From Erwinia sp. SLM-02 (lineage in GTDB: Bacteria > Pseudomonadota > Gammaproteobacteria > Enterobacterales > Enterobacteriaceae): DNA of 64,000 bases. The DNA lies in the NCBI RefSeq assembly GCF_037450285.1, contig NZ_JAQISN010000002.1:62001-126000 (forward strand), written 5' to 3'. The translations under genes and the position numbers were made by a program. A model generated the notes under the pieces. The model was not told the origin of the DNA. It saw nothing but the letters and a program-made list of their open reading frames with translations, and searched no databases. Positions 16,763 to 26,638 of the stretch are shown here, in pieces. Numbering within the stretch: the first letter of the stretch is position 1; each line of letters opens with the position of its first letter.

Positions 16763-18997
16763 TCAGTGCAAGCGCCTTGCATCAATAATATCCGGCACCT
16801 GATTCAATCGCGCCAGCACCCGGCTCAGCACCTGCTGATTGTAAATCTCAATATCCATATCAATCGTCGCCAGCTGCTTTTTGGTATCGCTGTGGCTGGA
16901 AACGCCCAGCACGTTGACCTTCTCGTTCGCCAGAATCGTGGTGATATCACGCAGCAGACCGCTGCGATCGTTGGCCGTCACCCGCACCACCAGCGAATAA
17001 CCGCTGGAATACGTTTCGCCCCACACCGCATCCACAATGCGCTCCGGCGCATGCGACATCAGATCGGCCAGCTGATCGCAGTCTGCGCGGTGAATCGAAA
17101 TACCGCGTCCCTGGGTGATAAAACCGGTGATGTCATCACCCGGGATCGGCTGGCAGCAGCGGGCAATATGGTGCATCAGATTACCCACGCCCTCCACGAC
17201 CACCCTGCCGCTCTCTTTACTGCGCGGCACGTTGTTAGAGGATTTTTGCGTCAGCTGACGCAGCGCTTCGCGATCTTCCTCTTCCGCACTCGGCTTGTTC
17301 AGCTTCGACTGCAGGAAGTTGCTCATCTGGTTGAGCCGCACATCGCCGCCGCCGATCGCCGCCAGCAATTCGTCAAGCGTGTTGAAGTTGTAGCGCGGCA
17401 GCAGCAGCTTCTCGGCATCCTTGAGATTGATGTCCAGATGATCCAGTTCGTTGTCCAGAATTTGCCGCCCGGCGATAATATTCTTATCGCGATCCTGCTT
17501 GCGGAACCAGGCGTGGATCTTCGACCGACCGCGGCTGGTAGTCACATAGCCCAGGTTCGGGTTCAGCCAGTCGCGGCTTGGGTTCGGCTGCTTCTGGGTG
17601 ATGATATCAATCTGATCGCCCATCTGTAGCTGATAGGTAAACGGCACAATGCGGCCGCCAATTTTCGCGCCGATGCAGCGGTGGCCGATATCGCTGTGAA
17701 TATGGTAAGCGAAGTCCAGCGGGGTGGAACCGGCAGGCAGATCCACCACGTCACCTTTCGGGGTAAAGACGTAAACCCGGTCGTCGAAGACCTGACTGCG
17801 CACCTCGTCGAGCATTTCGCCAGAATCGGCCATCTCTTCCTGCCAGGTGATCAGCTTACGCAGCCAGGCAATGCGTTCTTCGTGGCCGGACGCACCGCGC
17901 ACGCTGCCGCCCGTTCCGCCTTCTTTATACTTCCAGTGTGCCGCCACGCCCAGCTCGGCATCTTCATGCATCTGGCGGGTACGGATCTGGATTTCAACGG
18001 TTTTGCCTTTCGGCCCCAGCACCACGGTGTGGATCGACTGGTAGCCGTTGGGTTTCGGATTGGCGACATAGTCATCAAATTCGCTGGGCAGATGGCGATA
18101 AAGAGTGTGCACAATCCCCAGGGCACCATAACAGTCCTGCAGGCGTTCGGCCACGATGCGCACCGCACGCACGTCGAACAGCTCATCGAAGGCCAGCGAT
18201 TTTTTCTGCATCTTCCGCCAGATGCTGTAGATGTGTTTCGGGCGACCGTACACCTCGGCCTTCACGCCCTCTTTGACAATTTCGTCCCGCAGCGACTGCA
18301 CGAAGGTATCAATGTAATCTTCACGATCGATACGGCGCTCGTGCAGCAGTTTTGCGATGCGTTTATATTCGTCGGGGTGCAGATAGCGGAAGCAGAAGTC
18401 TTCCAGCTCCCATTTGAGTTGACCAATGCCCAGGCGGTTGGCCAGCGGAGCATAGATATTGGTACACTCTTTCGCGGCCAGCACGCGCTCGTCTTCCGGC
18501 GCGTCTTTAACTTCGCGAAGGTGCGCAATACGCTCGGCCAGCTTGATAACCACGCAGCGGAAATCTTCCACCATCGCCAGCAGCATGCGCCGGACGTTAT
18601 CGACCTGCTCTGAGGCCATGGAGTCATTATGGGTGGCTTTCAGCTGACGGATGGCATCCATATCGCGTACGCCGTGGACCAGCGAAACAATTGCCTTGCC
18701 AAAGTGCTCTTCCAGCACCTCTTCCGGCACCACATTGGCATCGGCCAGCGGGAACAGCAGCGCCGCGCGCAGCGTCTCGTTGTCCATGCTGAGCATGGAG
18801 AGAATTTCCACCATTTCAACGCCGCGCCACAGCAGGAGCGCGGCATCGGGATGTCCTTTGGTTGCGGTTTCACAATAGCGCCACGTCTCGGCCAGTCGTT
18901 CACATGACTGCGGGTTGGCGATCCCCAGACTGGTGATCCATTGGTCGAGGGCAAACTCGCCGGCCGTATTCAGATGTGCACTTCTTACCGCAACCAT
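16763..18997 (-). CDS. relA: GTP pyrophosphokinase (ppGpp synthetase I)
   Basis: RelA is the ribosome-associated enzyme that makes (p)ppGpp when uncharged tRNA enters the A site. Start at 18997 (MVAVRSAH) with AGGAGAGG before it gives 744 residues; an upstream in-frame ATG at 19012 lacks homology. Domains in order: an inactive HD-like hydrolase region, the synthetase (YGRPKHIYSIWRKMQKK, NPKPNGYQSIHT), TGS (DLPAGSTPLDFAYHIH), helical and zinc-finger parts (RCCQPIPGD), and a C-terminal ACT/RRM domain. It is followed by 557 bases of repeat-bearing DNA before mazG. Confidence 0.98.
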   Translation of the reverse strand: MVAVRSAHLNTAGEFALDQWITSLGIANPQSCERLAETWRYCETATKGHPDAALLLWRGVEMVEILSMLSMDNETLRAALLFPLADANVVPEEVLEEHFGKAIVSLVHGVRDMDAIRQLKATHNDSMASEQVDNVRRMLLAMVEDFRCVVIKLAERIAHLREVKDAPEDERVLAAKECTNIYAPLANRLGIGQLKWELEDFCFRYLHPDEYKRIAKLLHERRIDREDYIDTFVQSLRDEIVKEGVKAEVYGRPKHIYSIWRKMQKKSLAFDELFDVRAVRIVAERLQDCYGALGIVHTLYRHLPSEFDDYVANPKPNGYQSIHTVVLGPKGKTVEIQIRTRQMHEDAELGVAAHWKYKEGGTGGSVRGASGHEERIAWLRKLITWQEEMADSGEMLDEVRSQVFDDRVYVFTPKGDVVDLPAGSTPLDFAYHIHSDIGHRCIGAKIGGRIVPFTYQLQMGDQIDIITQKQPNPSRDWLNPNLGYVTTSRGRSKIHAWFRKQDRDKNIIAGRQILDNELDHLDINLKDAEKLLLPRYNFNTLDELLAAIGGGDVRLNQMSNFLQSKLNKPSAEEEDREALRQLTQKSSNNVPRSKESGRVVVEGVGNLMHHIARCCQPIPGDDITGFITQGRGISIHRADCDQLADLMSHAPERIVDAVWGETYSSGYSLVVRVTANDRSGLLRDITTILANEKVNVLGVSSHSDTKKQLATIDMDIEIYNQQVLSRVLARLNQVPDIIDARRLH

Positions 18998-19027
18998 ATC
19001 CTCTCCTGGCATAGCCCCGTTCGGGAC

Positions 19028-20344
19028 TTATTTTCGGCTAAACAGCACCATGGATTCCAGATGCCCGGTATGTGGAAACATATCGAGCATTGTCACCCGT
19101 TCCAATTGGTAGCCGGACTTCAGAAGTACCTGACTGTCCCTGGCCAGTGTTGTCGGGTTACAGGAAACATAGACCACGAGTTCCGGTGCAAGTTTAACAA
19201 TATGCTCCATCACCCCGGCGGCACCGGCACGGGCCGGATCCAGTAACACCTTATTAAATCCTTCGCCAGCCCAGGGCTGGCTTGTCACGTCTTCCTCAAG
19301 GTTATGTTGATAAAACGCGACATTGTTCAGATTATTTAATGCTGCATTATACGCAGCCTTTGCCACTAATGCTGCAACGCCCTCCACACCCACGACATTT
19401 TCAGCCAAATTTCCCATAGGGAGGGTAAAGTTGCCCATTCCACAGAACAGATCCAGCACCCGATCCTGCGGCTTCAGATCCAGCCAGGCCAGCGCCTGCG
19501 CGACCATTTGCTGATTAACCTCGTCGTTCACCTGAATGAAATCGCGCGGGCTGAAGGTCAGGCCCAGATGACCGGAATGAATAACGGGCATCGCTCCGTT
19601 CAGCTGCTCCAGACTGTTACTGTCCGGGGCAAGAAACAGCGACAGCTGATGGTTATGCGAAAACTGTTCCAGTTTTTGTCGATCCGCGGCGCTGAGCACG
19701 GCAAGATGGCGTAAAACCAGCAGCGGGCCGTTATCTGCCAGCACCAGCTCAACGTGACCCAGGCGCCGGACGGCCTGCAAACCACTCAGCAATGCATGAA
19801 GTGGCTGAATTAACGCATTAAGTTCGGGCTTCAAAATGGGGCATTGCGTGATATTGACCAGATCGCTGGACGCCTTCTCGCGAAAGCCCATCTGCAGAGT
19901 CTGCGTTTTTGCCTGAAAATTCAGGCTCAGGCGAGCCCGTCGCCGATAGCCCCAGGCCTGACCGGCAATAATATCGTTCACCGCGACCGGGAAACCGCTC
20001 TCTTTCGACAGCATATGCGCCAGCGCGCGAGCTTTGCTTTCCTGCTGTAAATCGATCGGCACGTGCTGCTGCTGGCAGCCTCCGCAGCGACTATAATGCG
20101 GACAGCGGGGCTGAACACGCTGCGGACTGGCCGTCAGGATCCGTTTTACCGTTCCGCGGGAAAACTGGCGCTTATCTTCACTGATTTCAACTTCAACCTG
20201 TTCGCCAGGCAGTGCTCCCTGCACAAAAAGCGCTTTACCATGATGGCGTGCCACGCCCTGACCAAATGCATCGAGGTCATCAACGACAACAGTTATTTTC
20301 TGGCGGGTCGTCACGCGCCGTTTTGCAGAGTAGAATTGCGCCAT
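19028..20344 (-). CDS. rlmD: 23S rRNA (uracil-1939-C5)-methyltransferase
   Basis: RlmD (RumA) methylates U1939 of 23S rRNA. An N-terminal TRAM domain is followed by [4Fe-4S] ligands in PRCPHYSRCGGCQQQH, then a SAM-binding methyltransferase domain with DLFCGMGNFTLP and the catalytic Cys in SCNPTTLARD. The start at 20344 (MAQFYSAKRR) matches E. coli and gives 439 residues. It lies 30 bases upstream of relA on the same strand and diverges from barA. Confidence 0.97.
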   Translation of the reverse strand: MAQFYSAKRRVTTRQKITVVVDDLDAFGQGVARHHGKALFVQGALPGEQVEVEISEDKRQFSRGTVKRILTASPQRVQPRCPHYSRCGGCQQQHVPIDLQQESKARALAHMLSKESGFPVAVNDIIAGQAWGYRRRARLSLNFQAKTQTLQMGFREKASSDLVNITQCPILKPELNALIQPLHALLSGLQAVRRLGHVELVLADNGPLLVLRHLAVLSAADRQKLEQFSHNHQLSLFLAPDSNSLEQLNGAMPVIHSGHLGLTFSPRDFIQVNDEVNQQMVAQALAWLDLKPQDRVLDLFCGMGNFTLPMGNLAENVVGVEGVAALVAKAAYNAALNNLNNVAFYQHNLEEDVTSQPWAGEGFNKVLLDPARAGAAGVMEHIVKLAPELVVYVSCNPTTLARDSQVLLKSGYQLERVTMLDMFPHTGHLESMVLFSRK

Positions 20345-20475
20345 TATTTCATTGCTTCTCAAACGTAGTGCCGAAAAAAACCGGCGTAGCCTACCCTGGC
20401 GAGTGATGGAATTCGACCTGTACAGGATAAAATGTCGCAGGAAAGTGGAGCAAGCCGTTTCTCACAGGGAATACC

Positions 20476-23205
20476 ATGACCAAATACAGCCTGCGGGCGC
20501 GAATGATGATTCTGATCCTGGCACCAACGCTGATGATCGGACTGCTGCTCTCGACTTTTTTCGTGGTCAACCGCTATAACGAATTACAAAGCCAGCTGAC
20601 CGACGCCGGGATCAACATCATTGAACCGCTGGCCGTCTCCAGTGAGTATGGCATGACCTTCCGCAGCCGCGAGTCGGTTCGCCAGCTGGTCAGCCTGTTG
20701 CACCGGCGCCACTCCGATATCGTGCGGGCTATTTCCGTTTTTGATGACAATAATCAGCTCTTTGTTACCTCGAACTATCTGCAAAATCCCGATCTGCTGC
20801 GCCTGCCCGACCACACGCCGCTGACCGCCCGCTATCTGAAAGAGCGCCACGGTAACTCGGTGATCCTGCGAACGCCTATCCTGTCCGAAAGCTATTATCC
20901 GGATGAGTCACCGGGCTGGGACGCCAAGCCGACCGGTAACCCGCTGGGCTATGTTGCAATTGAGCTGGACCTGCAGTCCGTCAGGCTGCAGCAGTATAAA
21001 GAAGTGTTTATTTCTACCCTGCTGGTGCTGCTCTGCCTGTGTATTGCCATGCTGTTTGCCTACCGCCTGATGCGGGATGTCACGGGACCGATACGCAATA
21101 TGGTCAGCACCGTCGACCGCATTCGCCGCGGCCAGCTCGACAGCCGCATGGAGGGCTATATGCTGGGCGAGCTGGACGTGCTGAAAAACGGCATTAATTC
21201 CATGGCGATGTCGCTGACCGCCTATCACGAAGAGATGCAGCAGAATATCGATCAGGCGACCTCCGATCTGCGTGAAACGCTGGAACAGATGGAAATTCAG
21301 AACGTCGAGCTGGATCTGGCCAAGAAGCGGGCGCAGGAAGCGGCGCGAATCAAATCTGAATTCCTTGCCAATATGTCCCATGAACTGCGCACGCCGCTTA
21401 ACGGGGTGATTGGCTTTACCCGCCAGACGCTGAAAACCACGCTCAACTCCACCCAGCGTGATTATCTGAATACCATTGAACGATCGGCGAATAATCTGCT
21501 GAGCATCATCAACGACGTGCTGGACTTCTCCAAGCTTGAGGCCGGAAAGCTGGTGCTGGAAACCATTCCCTTCCCGCTGCGCGCCACGCTGGATGAGGTG
21601 GTGGTCCTGCTGGCACAGTCGGCCCACGAAAAGGGGCTGGAGTTGACGCTCAACATTCAGAACGATGTGCCGGACAATGCCATCGGCGACCCGCTGCGCA
21701 TGCAGCAGATTATTGTAAACCTGCTCGGCAACGCCATTAAATTTACCGAACGCGGCAATATCGATATTCGCGTGGAGAAACGCGCGCTGAGCAATAATCG
21801 CATGGAGCTGGAGGTGCAGATCCACGATACCGGCATCGGCATCTCGGAAAAGCAGCAGTCGCAGCTGTTCCAGGCCTTCCGCCAGGCGGATGCCAGCATT
21901 TCCCGCCGCCACGGCGGCACGGGCTTAGGGCTGGTGATCACCCAGAAGCTGGTGAATGAAATGGGGGGTGAAATCTCCTTCCACAGCCGTCTGAATCATG
22001 GCTCCACCTTCTGGTTCCACGTTAATCTGGCCCTGAATCCCAACGCCGCCAGCGATCCGCGCATGCTCGACTGCCTCACCGGCCAGCACATGGCCTATGT
22101 CGAACCGAATAATGCCGCCGCGCAGGCGATGCTGGAAATGCTCAGCGCAACGCCGATGAAAGTCAGCTACAGCCCGACGCTGGACAACCTACAGGAAGCA
22201 CACTACGACGTGCTGTTGCTGGGATTACCGGTTGATATGCAGAGCAATCGTGAAATTACCGGGGAACATCTCACGCCGCTGTTGCAGCGTGCCGACAGCG
22301 TGATCCTGGCGTTACCTTTCCCGCTGCAAATCTATGCTGAACAGCTGAAGGCGCGCGGCGTTACCGCCTGTCTGATCAAGCCGCTGTCAATGGCCCGGCT
22401 GCTGCCGATTCTGGTGGATCACCACGCGCGGGATATCACGCCTCAGTCAGGGAGTTCCCGCCTGCCTATCCGGGTGATGGCCGTGGATGATAATCCGGCC
22501 AACCTCAAACTGATCGGCGCGCTGCTGGAGGAGCTGGTCGAGCATATTGTCCTGTGCGACAGCGGTGAAGCCGCTATTCAGCAGGCAAGGCTACAGAGTC
22601 TGGATATTATTTTGATGGACATTCAGATGCCGGATATCGACGGCATCCGCGCCAGTGAGGTGATACGCGAACTCCCTCAGCATCAGAACACGCCAATCGT
22701 CGCGGTCACCGCACACGCACTGGAAGGGGAGCGCGAGCAGCTGGTTAAAGCCGGAATGAACGACTATCTGGCGAAGCCGATTGATGAACAAAAGCTGAGC
22801 CATCTGCTGGCTCGCTATCTGCCTGCCAGGAAAGAGGCACTACCGCCGCCATCGAACACGTCCGTCTCGCTCGACTGGGCGCTGGCACTTCGCCAGGCCG
22901 CGAACAAACCCGATCTGGCTCGCGACCTGCTGCAAATGCTGGTGGATTTCCTGCCGGAGGTGCGCACGCTGGTCGAACAATTTATGGCCAGCAACAACCC
23001 CGCTGGCCTGCGCGATATCATTCATAAACTCCACGGCAGCGCCAGCTACAGCGGCGTGCCGCACATGAAAAAACTGTGCCAGGAGCTGGAGCAGAGCTTG
23101 CTGAATCATGAAGATATTGCCGCCATCGAGCCTGAACTGCTGGAATTGCTGGATGAGATGGAGCATGTGGCCGAGCTGGCTAAAGAGCAGCTGAAAATCC
23201 AGTGA
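20476..23205 (+). CDS. barA: Hybrid sensor histidine kinase BarA
   Basis: BarA is the tripartite sensor for UvrY; it responds to short-chain carboxylates and activates csrB/csrC transcription. The 909-residue protein has two membrane segments (about 10-30 and 175-195) flanking a periplasmic domain, a HAMP domain, the phosphoaccepting His302 in MSHELRTPLNG, an ATPase domain (DTGIGI, GGTGLGLVI), a receiver with Asp715 in LMDIQMPD, and a C-terminal HPt domain with His853 (HKLHGSA). csrB, its expected target through UvrY, is about 3 kb downstream. Confidence 0.98.
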   Translation: MTKYSLRARMMILILAPTLMIGLLLSTFFVVNRYNELQSQLTDAGINIIEPLAVSSEYGMTFRSRESVRQLVSLLHRRHSDIVRAISVFDDNNQLFVTSNYLQNPDLLRLPDHTPLTARYLKERHGNSVILRTPILSESYYPDESPGWDAKPTGNPLGYVAIELDLQSVRLQQYKEVFISTLLVLLCLCIAMLFAYRLMRDVTGPIRNMVSTVDRIRRGQLDSRMEGYMLGELDVLKNGINSMAMSLTAYHEEMQQNIDQATSDLRETLEQMEIQNVELDLAKKRAQEAARIKSEFLANMSHELRTPLNGVIGFTRQTLKTTLNSTQRDYLNTIERSANNLLSIINDVLDFSKLEAGKLVLETIPFPLRATLDEVVVLLAQSAHEKGLELTLNIQNDVPDNAIGDPLRMQQIIVNLLGNAIKFTERGNIDIRVEKRALSNNRMELEVQIHDTGIGISEKQQSQLFQAFRQADASISRRHGGTGLGLVITQKLVNEMGGEISFHSRLNHGSTFWFHVNLALNPNAASDPRMLDCLTGQHMAYVEPNNAAAQAMLEMLSATPMKVSYSPTLDNLQEAHYDVLLLGLPVDMQSNREITGEHLTPLLQRADSVILALPFPLQIYAEQLKARGVTACLIKPLSMARLLPILVDHHARDITPQSGSSRLPIRVMAVDDNPANLKLIGALLEELVEHIVLCDSGEAAIQQARLQSLDIILMDIQMPDIDGIRASEVIRELPQHQNTPIVAVTAHALEGEREQLVKAGMNDYLAKPIDEQKLSHLLARYLPARKEALPPPSNTSVSLDWALALRQAANKPDLARDLLQMLVDFLPEVRTLVEQFMASNNPAGLRDIIHKLHGSASYSGVPHMKKLCQELEQSLLNHEDIAAIEPELLELLDEMEHVAELAKEQLKIQ

Positions 23206-23209
23206 GGGA

Positions 23210-23233
23210 GGTCCGCAGCCGTCGCTGCGGACC
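23210..23233. terminator. Hairpin between convergent barA and glycerate kinase genes
   Basis: A perfect 10-bp stem GGTCCGCAGC/GCTGCGGACC with a 4-nt loop begins 5 bases after the barA stop. There is no T tract, so the terminator call is provisional. Confidence 0.45.
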
Positions 23234-23248
23234 CGGAAAGCTTCGCCT

Positions 23249-24397
23249 TTAACCGGCAGTAAGACGCTGTCCGGCAGCCAGCGTTGCCGCAACGTTACGT
23301 GCGGTCAGGCGCACGTTATCCGCCGCTTCCTGCAGCGCGTCATCAAGGCTGCAAATGCGATAAATCACGCTGAATACGGCATCAATCCCGTGCTGATGCA
23401 CCACCCCGACATCGCGCGTCAGGCTGCCGGCAATGCCGATTACCGGTTTGTTATAGCGTTTAGCGACACGCGCCACGCCGACCGGCACCTTGCCGTGAAT
23501 GGTCTGGCTGTCAATGCGCCCTTCTCCGGTGATCACCAGCATGGCATCCTGCACCAGCGCGTCCAGCCCCAGCGCATCGGTGACGATCTCAATCCCCGGC
23601 CGCAGTGTCGCCGCGCAGAAGGCATACAGCCCCGCGCCCATGCCGCCCGCCGCGCCACCGCCCGGCACGGTCAGCACATCCACCGCCAGATCGCGCTGAA
23701 TTATCTCCGCGAAATGCGTCAGCGCGGCATCCAGCTGGTTCACCTGCTGCGCGGTCGCGCCTTTCTGTGGGCCAAATACCGCCGAAGCCCCCTGTTCACC
23801 CGTTAAAGGGTTGGTCACGTCACAGGCCACCTCAAAACGGCACTGGGCGATGCGCGGGTCAAACTCGCGCATATCAATACTTGCGAGCTGCGCCAGGGCT
23901 GCACCGCCGGCACCGATTGCGTTACCGCGTTCATCCAGCAGTTTCGCGCCCAGCGCCTGCACCATGCCCGCACCGCCGTCGTTAGTCGCACTGCCGCCGA
24001 TACCGATAATCAGATGCTCAATACCGCTGTCCAGCGCATGTTGAATCAGCTCGCCGGTGCCCCAGCTGGTCGCACGCAGGACATCACGACCGGCCGGAGG
24101 AACCCGTTCCAGCCCACTGGCCGTCGCCATTTCAATAATGGCACAGCGCCCGTCACCGGAAAGGCCGTAGAAGGCATCAACCGGATCGCCAAGCGGACCG
24201 GTGACGCGCAGCGGAATGATTTTACCGCCGGTGGCCGCAACCATGGCGTCGACCGTGCCTTCTCCGCCATCGGCGACCGGCAGTTTGACGTACTGAGCAT
24301 TGGGGAAGATTTCGCGAAAGCCTTTTTCAATCTGCGTGGCAACGTCCAGGGCAGAAAGGCTCTCTTTATAGGAGTCTGGAGCGATAACAATTTTCAC
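23249..24397 (-). CDS. Glycerate 2-kinase (GarK/GlxK family)
   Basis: The 382-residue protein matches the GarK/GlxK glycerate kinase family throughout: N-terminus KIVIAPDSYKESLSA, then VADGGEGTVDA, the nucleotide-binding IGIGGSATNDGGAGM (about 134-148), FGPQKGA, and the C-terminal ITGEGRIDSQTIHGK. It phosphorylates D-glycerate to 2-phosphoglycerate, the substrate of enolase, linking sugar-acid or glyoxylate catabolism to glycolysis. No gar, gud or glx partner genes are nearby. Symbol left blank because GarK and GlxK cannot be told apart here. Confidence 0.92.
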   Translation of the reverse strand: MKIVIAPDSYKESLSALDVATQIEKGFREIFPNAQYVKLPVADGGEGTVDAMVAATGGKIIPLRVTGPLGDPVDAFYGLSGDGRCAIIEMATASGLERVPPAGRDVLRATSWGTGELIQHALDSGIEHLIIGIGGSATNDGGAGMVQALGAKLLDERGNAIGAGGAALAQLASIDMREFDPRIAQCRFEVACDVTNPLTGEQGASAVFGPQKGATAQQVNQLDAALTHFAEIIQRDLAVDVLTVPGGGAAGGMGAGLYAFCAATLRPGIEIVTDALGLDALVQDAMLVITGEGRIDSQTIHGKVPVGVARVAKRYNKPVIGIAGSLTRDVGVVHQHGIDAVFSVIYRICSLDDALQEAADNVRLTARNVAATLAAGQRLTAG

Positions 24398-24457
24398 AGG
24401 CTATCCCGTCTGAGGCTGGAATTCGGGCGGCAGACAGGGCCGCCCGCTGAGCATGGA

Positions 24458-24907
24458 TTAGCTAATCAGCTTAGCCCACTGCTCGACCCACGGCGAGGTC
24501 ACTTCTTCCGGTTCCGGGTTTTCCCCGGCATCCACCATCAGCACGTCGCCCACACGCACCGCACTCTGTTCCTGCAGCAGCTCGGCAAACTTTTTGCCCG
24601 CGCCGCAGAAGTCGTCATAGCTGCTGTCACCCAGCGCGATAACGCCATAGCGCAGGCCAGGCTGGTAGCCAAGGCTGTCTTTAATCGCATGGAATAACGG
24701 GGCGATACTGTCCGGCAAATCGCCCTGCCCCGTGGTGGAGGTGATCACCAGCGCCACCTTTCCTTCGTAGCGCTTCCAGTCTTCAAGCGTGGGATCTTCA
24801 AATACCTTCACCTGATGACCGGCTTCGACCAGCAGCGGTTCTGCCTCTTCGGCCACTAACAGCGCGTTGCCGTAAACCGTACCCACAAAAATGCCTACTT
24901 CAGCCAT
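24458..24907 (-). CDS. yqcA: Flavodoxin YqcA
   Basis: A 149-residue flavodoxin of the MioC/YqcA type. The FMN phosphate loop is FVGTVYGNAL (about 7-16), followed by STTGQGDLPDSI and GDSSYDDFCGAG. YqcA is a short-chain flavodoxin of unclear electron partner. It is the last gene of the yqcC-truC-yqcA cluster, 15 bases after truC. The order matches E. coli. Confidence 0.94.
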   Translation of the reverse strand: MAEVGIFVGTVYGNALLVAEEAEPLLVEAGHQVKVFEDPTLEDWKRYEGKVALVITSTTGQGDLPDSIAPLFHAIKDSLGYQPGLRYGVIALGDSSYDDFCGAGKKFAELLQEQSAVRVGDVLMVDAGENPEPEEVTSPWVEQWAKLIS

Positions 24908-24922
24908 TATTTTCTCCGGATG

Positions 24923-25702
24923 CTAAATTTGCCCACTATCCTGCGGGGTTTCCTCGATTAACTCAACCCTGGGGATCTCAGGGAGACAATCCTGCCAGCC
25001 AAACTGCTGCATAGCCCGCTGCCAGACCGCATCCAGCCCGGCCCGCAGCTCAAGCGGCTCACCGGTAACCGGATGTATTAACTGCAGTTTACTGGCGTGA
25101 AGCATCAGCCGGTTCATCCCGAAATGCTGTGCCGCGCTGCGGTTTTGTCTGAGGTCACCGTGGGCGCTGTCGCCGATAATCGGATGCCGCAGGTGGGTCA
25201 TGTGGCGGCGAAGCTGATGCTTCCGGCCGGTCTGCGGCAGCATTTCCACCAGCGAGTAGCGAGAACTGGGATAGCGGCTGACCGCTACCGGCTGCTCGGT
25301 GGTCGCCACACCGCGCCAGTGCGTCGTCGCAGGCTGCGGCGCTTTGTCAGGCTGACTGAATTTATCGGCAATTTTGTCCAGCTCTTCGGTCAGAGGATAA
25401 TCCAGCAGTTCATCCCCTTCCAGCCAGCCACGCACTACGGCATGGTAGGTCTTCTGGATTTGATGCTGTTCAAACTGCTGCGACAGCAGTCGGGCCGTAT
25501 CGCTCGACAACGCCATCAGCAGCACGCCGGAAGTCGGGCGATCCAGCCGATGTACGGTATAAACGTGCTGGCCAATTTGATCCCGCACCGTCTGCATGAC
25601 AAAGACGGTTTCATGGCGGTCCAGCCAGCTGCGGTGAACCAGCCAGCCGGAGGGTTTATTGACGGCCACCAGCCAGCGATCCTGATAGATAATTTCCAGC
25701 AT
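24923..25702 (-). CDS. truC: tRNA pseudouridine(65) synthase
   Basis: TruC forms pseudouridine at position 65 of certain tRNAs. It belongs to the RluA family: the catalytic Asp lies in HRLDRPTSG (about residue 54), with the preceding PSGWLVHRS segment and the later QTGRKHQLRRHM motif. The 259-residue length is normal. Its ATG overlaps the yqcC stop by one base (TGATG), indicating coupled translation. Confidence 0.96.
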   Translation of the reverse strand: MLEIIYQDRWLVAVNKPSGWLVHRSWLDRHETVFVMQTVRDQIGQHVYTVHRLDRPTSGVLLMALSSDTARLLSQQFEQHQIQKTYHAVVRGWLEGDELLDYPLTEELDKIADKFSQPDKAPQPATTHWRGVATTEQPVAVSRYPSSRYSLVEMLPQTGRKHQLRRHMTHLRHPIIGDSAHGDLRQNRSAAQHFGMNRLMLHASKLQLIHPVTGEPLELRAGLDAVWQRAMQQFGWQDCLPEIPRVELIEETPQDSGQI

Positions 25703-26028
25703 CAGTTTGGCGACTCAAACAGCCGATCCAGAATATTGAGGCAGTGAAGCAGCTTTGCGCGCTCCGGGATATCGCCTTCCAGAGCCACTTCATAATAAGG
25801 TGCGATCGCCAGCGCCACCGGCAGAGGTGCTCCGGCATCCAGCAGCGCCTGCATACGCGGCAGAAAGATCCACTGCAGCCACTGTGGCGGCGTCATGGTA
25901 TCAACACAAAAAGGTTCAGTGCTGGTAAAGGCCTGGCTGTTTGGGGGTAAGGACTGCCACAGCCCACAAGATTTCAGCTGCTGCTCAATAGCCTGCAAAC
26001 GTTCCTGAACTTCGAGTTCACGGCTCAT
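25702..26028 (-). CDS. yqcC: YqcC family protein
   Basis: A 108-residue protein of the YqcC family (DUF446), with the conserved PFCVDTMTPPQWLQWIFLP core near residues 38-57. The family is a helical bundle of unknown biochemical role, nearly always next to truC. First gene of the yqcC-truC-yqcA cluster, downstream of csrB on the same strand. Confidence 0.93.
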   Translation of the reverse strand: MSRELEVQERLQAIEQQLKSCGLWQSLPPNSQAFTSTEPFCVDTMTPPQWLQWIFLPRMQALLDAGAPLPVALAIAPYYEVALEGDIPERAKLLHCLNILDRLFESPN

Positions 26029-26144
26029 GATTCACCTCGTAGAAATGGGCCAGGAAAAGGGCGCAAAGGATATACCTATCGCGGTCAGGGTCGCAACTCC
26101 CGCTGTCAGGTTAAGATTAGCGGTTCCGCCCCGGAAAACAGACA

Positions 26145-26178
26145 TAAAAAAAGGGAGCACTGTAAAAACAGTGCTCCC
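26145..26178 (-). terminator. Rho-independent terminator of csrB
   Basis: On the minus strand GGGAGCACTG pairs with CAGTGCTCCC (26153-26162 with 26169-26178), followed by seven T. It closely resembles the E. coli csrB terminator. Confidence 0.95.
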
Positions 26179-26468
26179 GGTTCGTTTGCAGCTATCCTGC
26201 TACCTTAATGCTCCCTGCTCGTCCTTGAAAACTTTTCCCTGCGCTATCCTGAGCAACGCCGTCCTGGCGATAATCCTTTGATATCCATAACCACCGCCAT
26301 CCTGTGCGGCTCACATTCTCCATCCTGGAGGTGTCCCTTACCTCATCCTGAGGTGTCCTTGCTTCATCTGTGAAGCCTGTCCCTGAATCATCATCCCGAT
26401 GGGTTCCACTCGTTCCATGAGTACATCATCCTGATGTTATCCTCGATGTTCTGAGTGTCCTTCGTGAT
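26146..26468 (-). ncRNA. csrB: CsrB regulatory RNA (sequesters CsrA)
   Basis: The minus strand carries about twenty GGA motifs, many as CAGGATG or AGGAT in short hairpin loops, ending in the typical csrB terminator. Each GGA loop can bind the translational regulator CsrA, so the RNA titrates CsrA. The location between yqcC and syd is the E. coli csrB location, and the segment ACATCAGGATGATG near the 5' end matches E. coli. The 3' end is set by the T tract. The 5' end is approximate (26461-26470). The length, about 320 nt, is near the 369 nt of E. coli CsrB. Confidence 0.93.
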
Positions 26469-26638
26469 GGCGGTAAGTTTGCCTGATTGAGTTGAGCAAA
26501 CAAGATACCCGCAGGCACTTTTTACACCGGTGGAAAAGGGATTGGGCGGGTGGATACGCTAACGTTATGATCTCTCGAAACTTCATAAGAATGACGTATG
26601 AAATGTCTCTGCGATCCATAGCGATCTCTTACACGCAA

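Noticed and set aside
17681..18613. 310-codon open frame opposite relA
   Set aside because: It lies fully within relA on the other strand and shows no known family.
20908..21912. 334-codon open frame opposite barA
   Set aside because: It is antisense to conserved kinase domains and has no recognisable domain; it reflects the codon bias of barA.
26027..26281. 84-codon open frame between yqcC and csrB
   Set aside because: It runs through the csrB terminator and GGA motifs on the other strand; no homology is seen.
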